Shown here piece after piece: positions 17,104 through 26,635 of a stretch of 64,000 bases of DNA. This stretch comes from Mycobacterium sp. 852002-50816_SCH5313054-b (lineage in GTDB: Bacteria; Actinomycetota; Actinomycetes; Mycobacteriales; Mycobacteriaceae): assembly GCF_001667185.1 (NCBI RefSeq), contig NZ_LZIC01000137.1:1-64000 (forward strand). The letters run 5' to 3'. Under the pieces are notes generated by a model. The model was not told the origin of the DNA. It was given only the letters and a program-made list of their open reading frames with translations, and made no database searches. Position 1 is the first letter of the stretch, and every line of letters begins with the position of its first letter. A program made the position numbers and the translations under genes.

Positions 17104-17230
17104 GGCAATCCCCTTGGTAAACCCGTGCACGTCAGGCGGCCCGACAGTACCGACCCGATGCGCTGCGAGCAGCGGAGCACGCCGAATGTGGTTCAGATCG
17201 TGACAATCCGCGACGTGAAGCGTCGGGGGG

Positions 17231-19867
17231 CTAGGCCGGCATGACGCGGCGCTCGTCGGGCCCCCACAGCGGCTGGATGCCGCCCGGCAACCGCAGTTGC
17301 GTTTCGCCGATGACCTCGGCCAGGTCGCGCAGCTCGGAGTGGATGGCGTCGAGCAGTTCGGCCAGCTTCGCGCGGCGCCCGCCGGTGACCGTCTCCAGCT
17401 CCTCGGGGTGCGACCGGCGCAACAGGGTCCCGATCTCCTCCACCACCCGCTCGGGGCGCGACGACCCCGACGAGCTGGGCAGGTCCTTGAGGTCGGCCCG
17501 CAGCCGCTCCACCTGATACAGCAGCGACCGCGGGTTGGTGGCGTCGTACAGCATCAGCTCGGCCACCGCGGCCACGCTGACCTTGCCCACGGTGCGGCGC
17601 CGGTAGCTGACCGACGACTCGCACGCCACCAGCGTCGCCTCGATGATCGTCTGCTCGGCGGGCGCGCTGCGGACGTCGGTCAGCGTGGCGCGCAACAGCC
17701 CGGTCAGCCACAGGCCGCGCTCGATGCGTTTGCCGATGTCGGTCATCGTCCAGCCCACGTCGCGCACCATCGACTCGCCGGCCACCCCCGACAGCGTCAG
17801 CATCCCGGCCAGCGTCTGCGCCTGGGCCGACGCGAGCAGGGCGTCGGCCTCGGCCAGCGAGTCCGGCGGGTCCGGCCGCAGCGCCATCGCGCGCTCCACC
17901 CCCGCCAACACCATCCACGTGTCGTTGGACAGCTGGTCGCGCACCGCCCGGGCGGCCAGCGCCAGGCCCTCCACCGATCCCGCCAGCGACCCGGACCGGT
18001 GGGGATCCACGGTCAGCGACCACAGCGTCGAGGGGGCGACGGCGATCATCTCGGCCCCGTCGCCGCCAAACCCGGTGTCGTTGCCCGTGATCCGGCCCAG
18101 CGCGGCCATCAGCACCGGCACGCACTCGCTCTCCTCGATGTCCTGGTGGTGCCGGTAGACGTGGAAGCGGTCGCGGGCGACGATCAGCAACCGGGCCATC
18201 TGCTCGGCGCGCTCGCCGTAGCGCCCCATCCAGAACAGGTCGGACAGCACACGCGGCGAGCTGACCCCCCAGGTGCCCGCGGCCGTCTTCGCCGGTTGCG
18301 GCGCCGACGGGAGGGTGACCGTCTCGGCCCGCGCGCGCTCCGTCGGGCGCACCCAGACATCCTTCGCCGCAACGGTGTTCAGTGTGTAGGCGGCCGGCCC
18401 GGGGGCCAGCACGTAGCCGGCGCCGCCGATCATCGGCGCGTAGCCGCCGCGCTGGGCGACGGTGAACAACCGCATGCCGACGCCGGCCGACGACAGCACG
18501 CCGGCATGGTCGCTGGGCGCCGACGAGAACTGCGGCAGCTCCTGGCCGACCCACTGCCACGGCATGTCCTCGACGCGCGCGGCCAGCCCGGCCAGTTGCG
18601 CCGACGAAAGCGTCGGCCCGACAAAGGTATTCCCGCCGACGGTGGACTTGATCAACAGCGACGACAGGTTGGCCAGCAGGTGCGAGCGCTCGCTGGCCAC
18701 TCCGCCCCAGTAGACCGGCGCGGAGTGCAGCAGCGGCTCCTCGCCGAGCAGCCGCTCGGCCAGCTCGGGCAGAAACCGCAGCAGCCCAGGGCTTTCCAGG
18801 ATGCCGCTGCCCAGCGTGTTGACGACGGTCACCGTCCCGCGGTGCTGCGCCTCCACCAGGCCGACCACCCCGAGCCGCGAATCGGCGCGCAGATCGAGCG
18901 GGTCGGTGTACTCGGTGTCGACCCGGCGCAGGACCACGTCGACGCGCTTGAGCGTGCCCAGCGAGCGCATCCACAGCTTGCCGTCGCGCACCACCAGGTC
19001 CGCGCTTTCCACCAGCGGGAAGCCCAGCAGCGTGGCCAGGTACGCCTGGTCGAAGGCGGTCTCCGAATAGATGCCGGGGCTGAGCACCACGACGACGGGG
19101 TCCTGCGCGACGTCGGGCGCGGCATCGATGAGCGCCAGCCGCAACGCCTGCGCGAACGGCGTCGTGGGTCGGGGCGCGATCCTTTCGTAGAGGTCCGGAA
19201 TCGAGTGCGCCACCACGCGCCGGTCGGCCAGCGCGTACCCGGCGCCCGACGGCGCCTGCGTCCAGTCGGCGTTGACCTGGAAGCTGCCGTCCGGCTGCCG
19301 GCTGACGTCGCAGGCGTGCATGAATAGCTGGTGGTGCCCGGGAACCTCGATGCCGTTGGCGGGCCGCACGTAACCGGGATGGGCGAACACCAGCTGCGGC
19401 GGCAGCACGCCCTCGGTGAGCAGCGTGCGTGGCCCGTACAGGTCGGCCAGGATCGCGTCGAGCAGGCGCGAGCGCTGCACCAGCCCGGCCTCCAGGACCT
19501 CCCAGTCGGCGGCGGAGACCACGATCGGCAGGGCGTCCAGCCGCCAGGGCCGGGGCTCCAGGCCGTGGCCGCCGTCGCGGCCCGCGTCGATCTCGGTGTA
19601 GGTGATGCCGTCGTTGTCGATCAGGCCGTCCACCACCGAGCGCAGCCGGTTGAGCCCGGCCCGGCCGCGGTCGGCGACGGCGTCGGCGACCTCCGACCAC
19701 GCCGGGCGCACGTTGCCCTCGCCGTCGACGAACTCGTCGTAGCCGATCCCGGGGCCGTGCCGCAGGTCGAACAGCGCCTCCTGGGCCCGCGCGGTCCGGT
19801 ACCCGGCCAGCAGCCGGTCGGCGTCGTAGTGGCCGCCGGTGTCCAGTGCCGAGTTGGGAAGCGCCAT
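17231..19867 (-). CDS. Circularly permuted ATP-grasp plus alpha-E domain protein (Rv2567-like)
   Basis: This 878-residue protein resembles Rv2567. The first 480 or so residues match the circularly permuted ATP-grasp family (COG2308/DUF404-407 type): YDEFVDGEGNVRPAW, HACDVSRQPDGSFQV, VVVVLSPGIYSETAFDQAYLA, VDVVLRRVDTEYTDPLDL. The last 320 or so match the alpha-E helical domain (SPRVLSDLFWMGRYGERAEQMARLL to LLRRSHPEE). The pair is proposed in the amidoligase literature to make small peptides or peptide tags. ATG at 19867 shares one base with the stop of the transglutaminase-DUF2126 gene upstream (TGATG), so the two are coupled. Confidence 0.92.
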   Translation of the reverse strand: MALPNSALDTGGHYDADRLLAGYRTARAQEALFDLRHGPGIGYDEFVDGEGNVRPAWSEVADAVADRGRAGLNRLRSVVDGLIDNDGITYTEIDAGRDGGHGLEPRPWRLDALPIVVSAADWEVLEAGLVQRSRLLDAILADLYGPRTLLTEGVLPPQLVFAHPGYVRPANGIEVPGHHQLFMHACDVSRQPDGSFQVNADWTQAPSGAGYALADRRVVAHSIPDLYERIAPRPTTPFAQALRLALIDAAPDVAQDPVVVVLSPGIYSETAFDQAYLATLLGFPLVESADLVVRDGKLWMRSLGTLKRVDVVLRRVDTEYTDPLDLRADSRLGVVGLVEAQHRGTVTVVNTLGSGILESPGLLRFLPELAERLLGEEPLLHSAPVYWGGVASERSHLLANLSSLLIKSTVGGNTFVGPTLSSAQLAGLAARVEDMPWQWVGQELPQFSSAPSDHAGVLSSAGVGMRLFTVAQRGGYAPMIGGAGYVLAPGPAAYTLNTVAAKDVWVRPTERARAETVTLPSAPQPAKTAAGTWGVSSPRVLSDLFWMGRYGERAEQMARLLIVARDRFHVYRHHQDIEESECVPVLMAALGRITGNDTGFGGDGAEMIAVAPSTLWSLTVDPHRSGSLAGSVEGLALAARAVRDQLSNDTWMVLAGVERAMALRPDPPDSLAEADALLASAQAQTLAGMLTLSGVAGESMVRDVGWTMTDIGKRIERGLWLTGLLRATLTDVRSAPAEQTIIEATLVACESSVSYRRRTVGKVSVAAVAELMLYDATNPRSLLYQVERLRADLKDLPSSSGSSRPERVVEEIGTLLRRSHPEELETVTGGRRAKLAELLDAIHSELRDLAEVIGETQLRLPGGIQPLWGPDERRVMPA

Positions 19868-22800
19868 CACTGCTGCACGGTACGGACGCGCCGCAGGTCG
19901 AGAATGCCCGGCGCGCCGATATCGGTGAAGATCCTGGCCTGGCGCTCCCTGATGGCGGCCAGGTCGAGCTTGCCCGGGGTGAAGCCGGTCGCCTCGAAGC
20001 GGCGGGCGCGGCGCGACTCGGCCTCGACGGCGTTGACCGGCGGCTCGTCGTAGGCGCGGCCGCCGGGGTGGGCGACGTGGTAGGTGCAGCCGCCGCGCGA
20101 CGTCCCGGTGGTCAGGTCGACCAGCTCGAACTGCAGCGGGACGTCGGTGCTGATAGTCGGGTGCAGCGCGCTGGGCGGCTGCCAGGCCTTGAACCGCACG
20201 CCACCGACGTGGATGTCGGGGTTGTCGGTGGCCAGCAGCGGCACCGGGTAGCCGTTGGCCGTCACGACGTAGCGGTGGCGGTCGGCGCCGATGATGCGGA
20301 TCTGAATGCGTTCGACCGACGAGTCGACGTAGCGCGCGGTGCCGGTGGCGGTGGACTCCTCCCCGAGGGTGTTCCACGGTTCGATCGCCCCGCGCAGCTC
20401 GATCTCCACGCCGTCGAAGACCGCGGTCCCGATGCGCGGGAAGCGGAATTCGGTGAACGGGTCCAGCCAGCTGGTCTCGAACGGAATGCCGTGCGCGCGC
20501 AGGTCGGCAGCGACGTCGGCGATGTCGTGAATCAAGAAGTGCGGCAACAGGTATCGCCCGTGCAGGTTGGCGCCGTGCCGGATCAGCGGGGCGCGCAGCG
20601 GAACGTCGGCGAACCACGCCACCAGCGAGCGCACCAGCAGCGACTGCACCATCGCCATGCGCAGGTGCGGCGGCATCTCGAAGCCGCGCAGCTCCAGCAG
20701 GCCGAGCCTGCCGCGGGGGCCGTCGGGGCTGTACAGCTTGTCGATGCAGAACTCGGCGCGATGGGTGTTGCCGGTGATGTCGGTGAGCAGGTGCCGCAGG
20801 GCGCGGTCGGTCACCCACGGCTTGGCGGCCCCGCCGGCGCACAGCCGCGCGATCTCGGCGAACGCGATCTCGAGCTCGTAGAGCGCGTCCGCGCGCCCCT
20901 CGTCGACCCGCGGGGCCTGGGACGTGGTGCCCACGAATCGCCCGGCGAACAGGTAGGACAGCGACGGGTGCCGCTGCCAGTAGGTCAGCAGCGAGACCAG
21001 CAGGTCGGGGCGGCGCAGCAGCGGCGAGTCCGCGGGCGTCACGCCCCCGAGCGTGATGTGGTTGCCTCCGCCGGTGCCGCCGTGGGTGCCGTCGACGTCG
21101 AACGACTCGGTGGACAGCCGGGCCAGGCGGGCTTGTTCGTACAGGCTCTCCAGCAGCTGCGTCTGCTCGGCGAAGCTGGCGGTGGGCGGCACGTTGACCT
21201 CGATGACGCCCGGGTCGGGGGTGATCGTCACCGACCTCAGCCGCGGGTCCGGCGGGGGGCCGTAGCCCTCGATCACCACCGGGCAGTCCGCCTTGGCCGC
21301 GGCGGCCTCGACCCGGGCGACGAGGTCCACGAAGTGTTCCAGGGCCTCGGTGGGCGGCAGGAAGATGTACAGCAGCCCGCGGCGGACCTCGGCGACCATC
21401 GCGGTCGGCGGCGCCGAGCCGGGCTCGGTGACCTCCGCGCCGGCCGGCTCCGGCGGCGGCGCGTCGGGGGGAGACAGGGTATCGGCGTCGAATCTCGGCC
21501 GGGGCGGCCGCCAGCTGATCGAGTCCAGCGGCAGCCGCAGGCCCGCCGGGGAATCGCCTTCCAGCAATACGATCCGGCCGCGGCGCAGCCGCCAGTTCGC
21601 GCTGGCCCAGCCCAGGTCGTCGTCGCGGCGGTGCAGCGGCAACACGAAAGCGGCCGGGGCCGTGGTGGATTCGTCGAGGCGCGCCAGCAGCTCGGCGCGC
21701 CCCTCGGCAGTGTCCGTGCCGAGGTCGTCGCCCGATTTCACCGGGTCGCCGTGGGGCTGGCGCACCTTGGCGGCCAGCCGGGCAAGCGGATCCTCGTAGG
21801 CCGGCCGGACCTGGGAAGCCGGCAGCGCGAAGCCGTCGGCCACCCCGGCGAGCACGTCGTAGGCGGTGTCACCCTGGTGCAGGCCCGGCGACCCATCCCA
21901 GGGATCGGCCAGCAGCGCGGCGTCGGTCCACAGCGGCCGCCCGTCGGTGCGCCAGTAGAGCGCAATCTCCCAGCGCGGCAACGGTTCTCCGGGATACCAC
22001 CGGCCCTGGCCGCGTTGGATCAGCCCCTGCGGGGCCCACGCTTGCCTGAGCCGGGCGGCCAGATCGGAGGCCCGCTGGCGCTTGTGCGGGCCGTCGGCGG
22101 CGGTCGTCCATTCCTCGTCGACCTGGTTGTCCACCGACACGAACGTCGGCTCGCCGCCGACGGTCAGCCGGACGTCGGCCGCGGCCAGCCGCTCGTCGAC
22201 GCGCCGCCCGACGTCGCAGATCACCCGCCAGGCCTCGTCGCGGTAGGGCAAGGTGACGCGCGGGTCCTCGTGCACGCGGGTGACCGTGTTGGAAAACTCC
22301 AGCGTCGATTCGCAGGGTTCGGTGCCGCCGCTGATGGGCGCCGCGCTGGCCGGGTGCGGCGTGGCCGCCAGCGGGATGTGACCCTCGCCGGCGAACAGCC
22401 CCGACGTCGGGTCCAGCCCGATCCAGCCCGCGCCGGGGATGTACACCTCGGTCCACGCGTGCAGGTCGGTGAAGTCGGCGGCGGGTCCGGACGGCCCGTC
22501 GAGCGCCTCGACGTCGGACGCCAACTGCACCAGGTAGCCGGAGACGAACCGGGCGGCCAGCCCCAGCTGGCGCAGGATCGACACCAGCAGCCACGCCGAG
22601 TCCCGGCAGGAGCCGACCCCGTTGCGCAACGTGAAATCCGGTGTCTGCACGCCGGGTTCCATCCGTAGGCTGTAGGCGACGTCGGCGTTGACGGCGCGGT
22701 TGAGCGCGACCAGGAAGTCGATGGTGCGGGTGCCGTCGCGCACGGTGAAGTTCTGCAGCCACGCCCGCACCAGCTCGCCGGGACCGCAGCCCTCGCCCTC

Positions 22801-23178
22801 CTCGTCGACGGGCCGCAGGTAGGGCTTGAGGTCGTCGGCCAGCGCCTTGGGATAGGTCCACCCGCCGCCGGGCCAGGTCTCGGCCCAGTCCTCGATGAAG
22901 AAGTCGAAGGGGTTGATCACCTTGAGGTCGGCGATGAGCCCGACCGTGATGGTCAGCCTGCTCATCGGATTCGGAAACACCAGCCGCGCAAGGAAGTTGC
23001 CCACCGCGTCCTGCTGCCAGTTGACGAAGTGGTCGCTCGGCTCGACCCGCAGCGAGTAGGCCTCGATGGCCGTGCGGGAGTGGGGCGCCGGGCGCAGCCG
23101 CACCACGTGCGGGTACACCCGGACCAGGCGGTCAAAGGTGTAGCTGGTGCGGTGCTCCAGCGCGACTTTGATGGTCAC
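19867..23178 (-). CDS. Transglutaminase-DUF2126 two-domain protein (Rv2566-like)
   Basis: This 1103-residue protein resembles Rv2566. Residues 1-280 or so are a transglutaminase N-terminal and core domain with the triad GVGSCRDSAWLL (C191), FTDLHAWTEVY (H240) and IGLDPTSG (D256). Residues 330-1100 or so are DUF2126 (COG4196), with GGEPTFVSVD, GVIEVNVPPT, GGTGGGNHITLGG and LELRGFEMPPH. These E-x-N and G-G-N-H patterns are reminiscent of glutamine-synthetase-fold COOH-NH2 ligases, as has been proposed for this family. Together with the ATP-grasp/alpha-E protein it may make and trim an amide-linked product. The membrane protein upstream ends 60 bp away on the same strand. Confidence 0.92.
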   Translation of the reverse strand: MTIKVALEHRTSYTFDRLVRVYPHVVRLRPAPHSRTAIEAYSLRVEPSDHFVNWQQDAVGNFLARLVFPNPMSRLTITVGLIADLKVINPFDFFIEDWAETWPGGGWTYPKALADDLKPYLRPVDEEGEGCGPGELVRAWLQNFTVRDGTRTIDFLVALNRAVNADVAYSLRMEPGVQTPDFTLRNGVGSCRDSAWLLVSILRQLGLAARFVSGYLVQLASDVEALDGPSGPAADFTDLHAWTEVYIPGAGWIGLDPTSGLFAGEGHIPLAATPHPASAAPISGGTEPCESTLEFSNTVTRVHEDPRVTLPYRDEAWRVICDVGRRVDERLAAADVRLTVGGEPTFVSVDNQVDEEWTTAADGPHKRQRASDLAARLRQAWAPQGLIQRGQGRWYPGEPLPRWEIALYWRTDGRPLWTDAALLADPWDGSPGLHQGDTAYDVLAGVADGFALPASQVRPAYEDPLARLAAKVRQPHGDPVKSGDDLGTDTAEGRAELLARLDESTTAPAAFVLPLHRRDDDLGWASANWRLRRGRIVLLEGDSPAGLRLPLDSISWRPPRPRFDADTLSPPDAPPPEPAGAEVTEPGSAPPTAMVAEVRRGLLYIFLPPTEALEHFVDLVARVEAAAAKADCPVVIEGYGPPPDPRLRSVTITPDPGVIEVNVPPTASFAEQTQLLESLYEQARLARLSTESFDVDGTHGGTGGGNHITLGGVTPADSPLLRRPDLLVSLLTYWQRHPSLSYLFAGRFVGTTSQAPRVDEGRADALYELEIAFAEIARLCAGGAAKPWVTDRALRHLLTDITGNTHRAEFCIDKLYSPDGPRGRLGLLELRGFEMPPHLRMAMVQSLLVRSLVAWFADVPLRAPLIRHGANLHGRYLLPHFLIHDIADVAADLRAHGIPFETSWLDPFTEFRFPRIGTAVFDGVEIELRGAIEPWNTLGEESTATGTARYVDSSVERIQIRIIGADRHRYVVTANGYPVPLLATDNPDIHVGGVRFKAWQPPSALHPTISTDVPLQFELVDLTTGTSRGGCTYHVAHPGGRAYDEPPVNAVEAESRRARRFEATGFTPGKLDLAAIRERQARIFTDIGAPGILDLRRVRTVQQ

Positions 23179-23238
23179 CCGCTGATCTCATCACAAGCGC
23201 CACAAGGCTGCAGCGCAGCGAGATTCGGCGGGCCGCGC

Positions 23239-24093
23239 CTACCCGAACTGCGGGCCCGGCGGCGGGCCGGGTGGCGGGCCGGCCTGGTAGCCGCCGCCCG
23301 GCTGCTCCAGCGGGACGACCTGGCCGCCGGAAAGCTTGCGGTAGCTGTAGGTCAGGACCAGCGCGGCGACGGGCCCGCCGACGAGCAGCCCCACGCCGCA
23401 CAGCACCGCACCGACGACGACCGCGGCGACCTGCACCAACCACGCCAGCAGGGCGTTGGCGAAGTTCGACGAGACGGTCGAGAAGCTCGACTTCAACGCG
23501 TCGATGGCGCCCTGCGACCGATCGATGACGAACGGGATGGTGAACTGCGCGAAGAGGCCCACGATGAGGCCGGGCAGGACGAAGCAGGCCGAGGCGATCG
23601 AGGTCAGGATCCCGACGATGATCCCGGCGAGGATCACCATGCCGAGGTTGCGCGGCTTGAAGAACGAGCCGATGCTGACCGGCCGTCCGTCGGCGAGGTC
23701 GAGACATCCGCTCAGGTAAGCGGCCTGGGCGAAGATGCCGATCGCGTAGACGAGGATGTAGCCGACGATCATGACGGCCAGCCCGGCGGCGCTGATGTTC
23801 GCCGTGGTGGTGGCGTAGCCGTCGGAGTTGGTCGTGGTGGTGGTCGAGCCCATGCTGCCGCCGATGGGGATCAGGGCGTAGGCGGCGCCGAACACCAGCC
23901 CGTAGATCAGCGCGGACACCACCAGCGCCATGGCGTTCTGCGTGAACTTGCCCCACGCCCAGCTGAACGCGTCGCCGACGCTGAACTGCGGGCCCTGCGG
24001 TCCGGGCGGGGCGCCGTAGCCGGGCGGTGGCGGGTAGCCGGGCGGGCCCTGACTTGGGACGTTCTGGCCTGGGTATTCGGGAGGCTGGCTCAT
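23239..24093 (-). CDS. Pro/Gly-rich N-terminus, multi-span membrane protein (Rv2560-like)
   Basis: This 284-residue protein starts with a Pro/Gly/Tyr-rich cytoplasmic tail (PPGYPPPPGYGAPPGPQGP), then has about five or six transmembrane segments (ALVVSALIYGLVFGAAYAL, GLAVMIVGYILVYAIGIFA, LGMVILAGIIVGILTSIAS, LPGLIVGLFAQFTIPFVI, VAAVVVGAVLCGVGLLVGG), and ends in another proline-rich tail. It fits the mycobacterial proline-rich membrane protein group including Rv2560. The start ATG at 24093 is chosen because it begins the typical MSQPPEYPG tail. No function is known. The genes between Rv2560 and Rv2566 in M. tuberculosis are absent here. Confidence 0.85.
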   Translation of the reverse strand: MSQPPEYPGQNVPSQGPPGYPPPPGYGAPPGPQGPQFSVGDAFSWAWGKFTQNAMALVVSALIYGLVFGAAYALIPIGGSMGSTTTTTNSDGYATTTANISAAGLAVMIVGYILVYAIGIFAQAAYLSGCLDLADGRPVSIGSFFKPRNLGMVILAGIIVGILTSIASACFVLPGLIVGLFAQFTIPFVIDRSQGAIDALKSSFSTVSSNFANALLAWLVQVAAVVVGAVLCGVGLLVGGPVAALVLTYSYRKLSGGQVVPLEQPGGGYQAGPPPGPPPGPQFG

Positions 24094-24198
24094 GACCGTC
24101 CTAGCTGTTGGATTCAACTTGTGGGCACGCGCGTCCAAACTCGGCAAACCGGAACTTAGCAAATAAGTGCCCGGGACGCGCTGTCGGCACTACGTGGT

Positions 24199-25548
24199 AT
24201 GCCTAAAACCGTGTCCGACGGTCTGTTTGACCTCCCCGGCGCACCCCAGACAACCGACCGCGGCCTGGGCGTGTCGGCCGGTGCGCCGCTGGCCGTGCGG
24301 ATGCGGCCGGCATCGCTGGACGAGGTGGTGGGGCAGGACCACCTGCTGACACCCGGATCGCCGCTGCGCCGCCTGGTGGAGGGGTCGGGCATGGCGTCGG
24401 TCATCCTGTACGGCCCGCCGGGCAGCGGAAAGACGACGCTGGCCGCGCTGATCTCGCAGGCCACCGGGCGCCGGTTCGAGGCGCTGTCGGCGCTGTCGGC
24501 CGGGGTCAAGGACGTCCGGGCCGTCATCGATGTCGCGCGCCGGGCCCTGCTGAACGGAGAGCAGACCGTCCTGTTCATCGACGAGGTGCACCGGTTCTCC
24601 AAGACCCAGCAGGACGCGCTGCTGTCCGCCGTGGAGAACCGGGTGGTGCTGCTGGTGGCTGCGACCACCGAAAACCCGTCCTTCTCGGTGGTGGCGCCGC
24701 TGCTGTCGCGCTCGCTGATCCTGCAGTTGCGACCGCTCACGTCCGACGCCGTCCGCACCGTGGTCCAGCGGGCCGTCGACGACCCGCGCGGCCTGGGCGG
24801 CAAGGTCGCCGTCGCGCCCGAGGCCGTCGATCTGCTGGTGCAGCTGGCCGCGGGCGACGCCCGCCGCGCCCTGACCGCGCTGGAGGTCGCGGCCGAGGCC
24901 AGTGAGGCCGTCAGCGTCGAGACCATCGAGCAATCCCTGGACAAGGCGGCGGTGCGCTACGACCGCGACGGCGACCAGCACTACGACGTCATCAGCGCCT
25001 TCATCAAGTCGGTGCGCGGCTCCGACGTCGACGCCGCGCTGCACTATCTGGCCCGCATGCTGGTCGCGGGGGAGGACCCGCGGTTTGTGGCGCGCCGGCT
25101 GATGATCCTGGCCAGTGAGGACATCGGCCTGGCCGACCCCACCGCACTGCCGACCGCGGTCGCCGCCGCACAGACCGTGCAGCTGATCGGCCTGCCCGAG
25201 GCGCAGCTGACGCTGGCGCACGCCACCATCCACCTGGCCACCGCGCCGAAGTCGAACGCGGTCACCACCGCCCTGGCGGCGGCGATGGACGACATCAGGG
25301 CGGGCAAGGCCGGGCTGGTGCCGCCCCATCTGCGCGACGGGCACTACTCCGGCGCCGCGGGGCTGGGCAACGCCCAGGGCTACCGGTACTCCCACGACGA
25401 TCCCGATGGCGTTGTGGCGCAACAATATCCGCCGGACGAGCTGGTGGGCGTGGACTACTATCGGCCCACCGGCCGCGGCGGCGAACGCGAGCTGGCGGGC
25501 CGGTTGGACCGGCTGCGCGCGATCATCCGCAAGAGGGGACGGGCATGA
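24199..25548 (+). CDS. rarA: Replication-associated recombination protein A (MgsA/RarA AAA+ ATPase)
   Basis: This 449-residue AAA+ ATPase of the RarA/MgsA/WRNIP1 family acts at stalled replication forks. Visible motifs are Walker A GPPGSGKTTL, Walker B VLFIDEVHRF, sensor 1 ATTENPSF, an arginine finger in LLSRSLI, and the C-terminal tetramerisation region (GLVPPHLRDGHYSGA, GYRYSHDDPDGV). ATG at 24199 is used; GTG at 24211 is an alternative matching the M. tuberculosis annotation. The gene is divergent from the Pro-rich membrane protein. Its stop overlaps the next start by 4 bp (ATGA). Confidence 0.95.
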   Translation: MPKTVSDGLFDLPGAPQTTDRGLGVSAGAPLAVRMRPASLDEVVGQDHLLTPGSPLRRLVEGSGMASVILYGPPGSGKTTLAALISQATGRRFEALSALSAGVKDVRAVIDVARRALLNGEQTVLFIDEVHRFSKTQQDALLSAVENRVVLLVAATTENPSFSVVAPLLSRSLILQLRPLTSDAVRTVVQRAVDDPRGLGGKVAVAPEAVDLLVQLAAGDARRALTALEVAAEASEAVSVETIEQSLDKAAVRYDRDGDQHYDVISAFIKSVRGSDVDAALHYLARMLVAGEDPRFVARRLMILASEDIGLADPTALPTAVAAAQTVQLIGLPEAQLTLAHATIHLATAPKSNAVTTALAAAMDDIRAGKAGLVPPHLRDGHYSGAAGLGNAQGYRYSHDDPDGVVAQQYPPDELVGVDYYRPTGRGGERELAGRLDRLRAIIRKRGRA

Positions 25549-25880
25549 AAACCTTCACCGACGAGGAGATGGGCCGGCTGCTGCCCACCGCCAAGGAATA
25601 CAGCGTCGTCATCCTCAAGCGCGGCCCCCGGTTCGGTGACGAGTCGTCGCCGGGGATCGTCTGGGAGCACGGCCGGCGCAACTTCGGCCTGCGCGACGAC
25701 GGGGTGCTGGCGGTGGTGCTGCCGGTCACCGACTCCTCCGACGTCTGCGGGGTCGGGGTGTTCGCCGCGACGGTCGAGGAGACCGCCGCCATCATGGGCG
25801 AGGACCCCGGGGTGGCGGGCGGGGTGTTCACCTACCAGGTGCACCCCTGCCGCGGCTTCCCCGGGGACGCGCTGCCCTAG
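25545..25880 (+). CDS. Small conserved protein, YciI-like
   Basis: This 111-residue protein overlaps rarA by 4 bp and is probably cotranscribed with it. Its length and the pattern KEYSVVILKRGPRF, GIVWEHGRRNFGLRDDGVLAVVLPV, VCGVGVFAATVEETAAIMGEDPGVAGGVFTYQVHPC resemble YciI/YCII-type alpha-beta proteins of about 90-110 residues: a hydrophobic strand, a Gly-rich turn, and an EDP-x-V turn before the last strand. No catalytic residues can be named. The family assignment is moderate and the function unknown. Confidence 0.75.
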   Translation: MKTFTDEEMGRLLPTAKEYSVVILKRGPRFGDESSPGIVWEHGRRNFGLRDDGVLAVVLPVTDSSDVCGVGVFAATVEETAAIMGEDPGVAGGVFTYQVHPCRGFPGDALP

Positions 25881-25887
25881 CCGGGCC

Positions 25888-26511
25888 CTAGACCAGCTCG
25901 GGCACCCGTAGGTGGGCGATCGCCAGCTCGAACTCGGCCACGTCCACCACCTCGGCGCCCAGGTCGCGGACGCGCCTGCTGCGCAACTCGGTGGCGCGGT
26001 CGCGGTTGCGGGCCATCGCGTCCATGCTGTCGAACGTCGAGCAGGACACCGCCCGGCGGCACGCGGGGTGATCGACCATCAGGCTGGCGCTGCAGAACCC
26101 GTCGAGCTTCTCCATCTCCGGAAGCACCGAGGACCGGTAGAAGTCCAGCGAACGGCTCAGCTGGTCCGGCACCACCTTGAGCCAGGTCGCCCGCACGCAC
26201 GCCCCGTCGGCCGAGTGGTGGTCGCGGTGCAGCAAAGTGATGTCCCACTCTTCGACCTTGGCGCTGCCGTCGAACATCAACGCGGCGCGATCGCGTACCG
26301 GCGCCACCCGCTCGGCGCTGGCGCGCATCGACTCCATCGTCTGCCAGGCGCTGGTGGCGATGCATCTGCCGGACTGGCGGTCCACCAACAGCGACAACCC
26401 GACATACCCATTCATCTGCTGCAACGCGGGCATGACGACATCGCGAACGTGCGCAATGCCGATGTCGACCGAAAGGGGTTGCGCCTGGATGGTGGTAGAG
26501 CGTGCGTACAC
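25888..26511 (-). CDS. Rv2557/Rv2558-like conserved protein
   Basis: This 207-residue protein closely resembles Rv2557/Rv2558, a pair of mycobacterial proteins reported to be induced under starvation-like conditions. It is built from two ferredoxin-like (antibiotic-biosynthesis-monooxygenase-type) halves: VRDVVMPALQQMNGYVGLSLL with WQTMESMRAS, then FYRSSVLPEMEKLDGFCSASL with FDSMDAMARN. GTG at 26511 is used because AGGGAGGGG lies 7 nt upstream. Similarity to the M. tuberculosis annotation, as I recall it, runs about 20 codons further upstream, so an unrecognised earlier start is possible. One copy is present here instead of the M. tuberculosis pair. Confidence 0.85.
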   Translation of the reverse strand: MYARSTTIQAQPLSVDIGIAHVRDVVMPALQQMNGYVGLSLLVDRQSGRCIATSAWQTMESMRASAERVAPVRDRAALMFDGSAKVEEWDITLLHRDHHSADGACVRATWLKVVPDQLSRSLDFYRSSVLPEMEKLDGFCSASLMVDHPACRRAVSCSTFDSMDAMARNRDRATELRSRRVRDLGAEVVDVAEFELAIAHLRVPELV

Positions 26512-26635
26512 GATCGACCCCTCCCTCTGTCGGGGCAGCGCCCCGGTGGCGCCACCGGTCCCACCAGATACCTTCCTCCTACCGGTAATCCGCCGCAATG
26601 GGCGTGGTGGGGGTGGGCGCCGTAGGCTGGACCGG

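Noticed and set aside
17104..17130. Longer N-terminus for the acyl ligase
   Set aside because: GTG at 17103 has a good ribosome site 7 nt upstream, and similarity begins at SRFTE.
19846..22668. Plus-strand open frame of 940 codons opposite the DUF2126 gene
   Set aside because: Antisense shadow of a gene with clear catalytic motifs.
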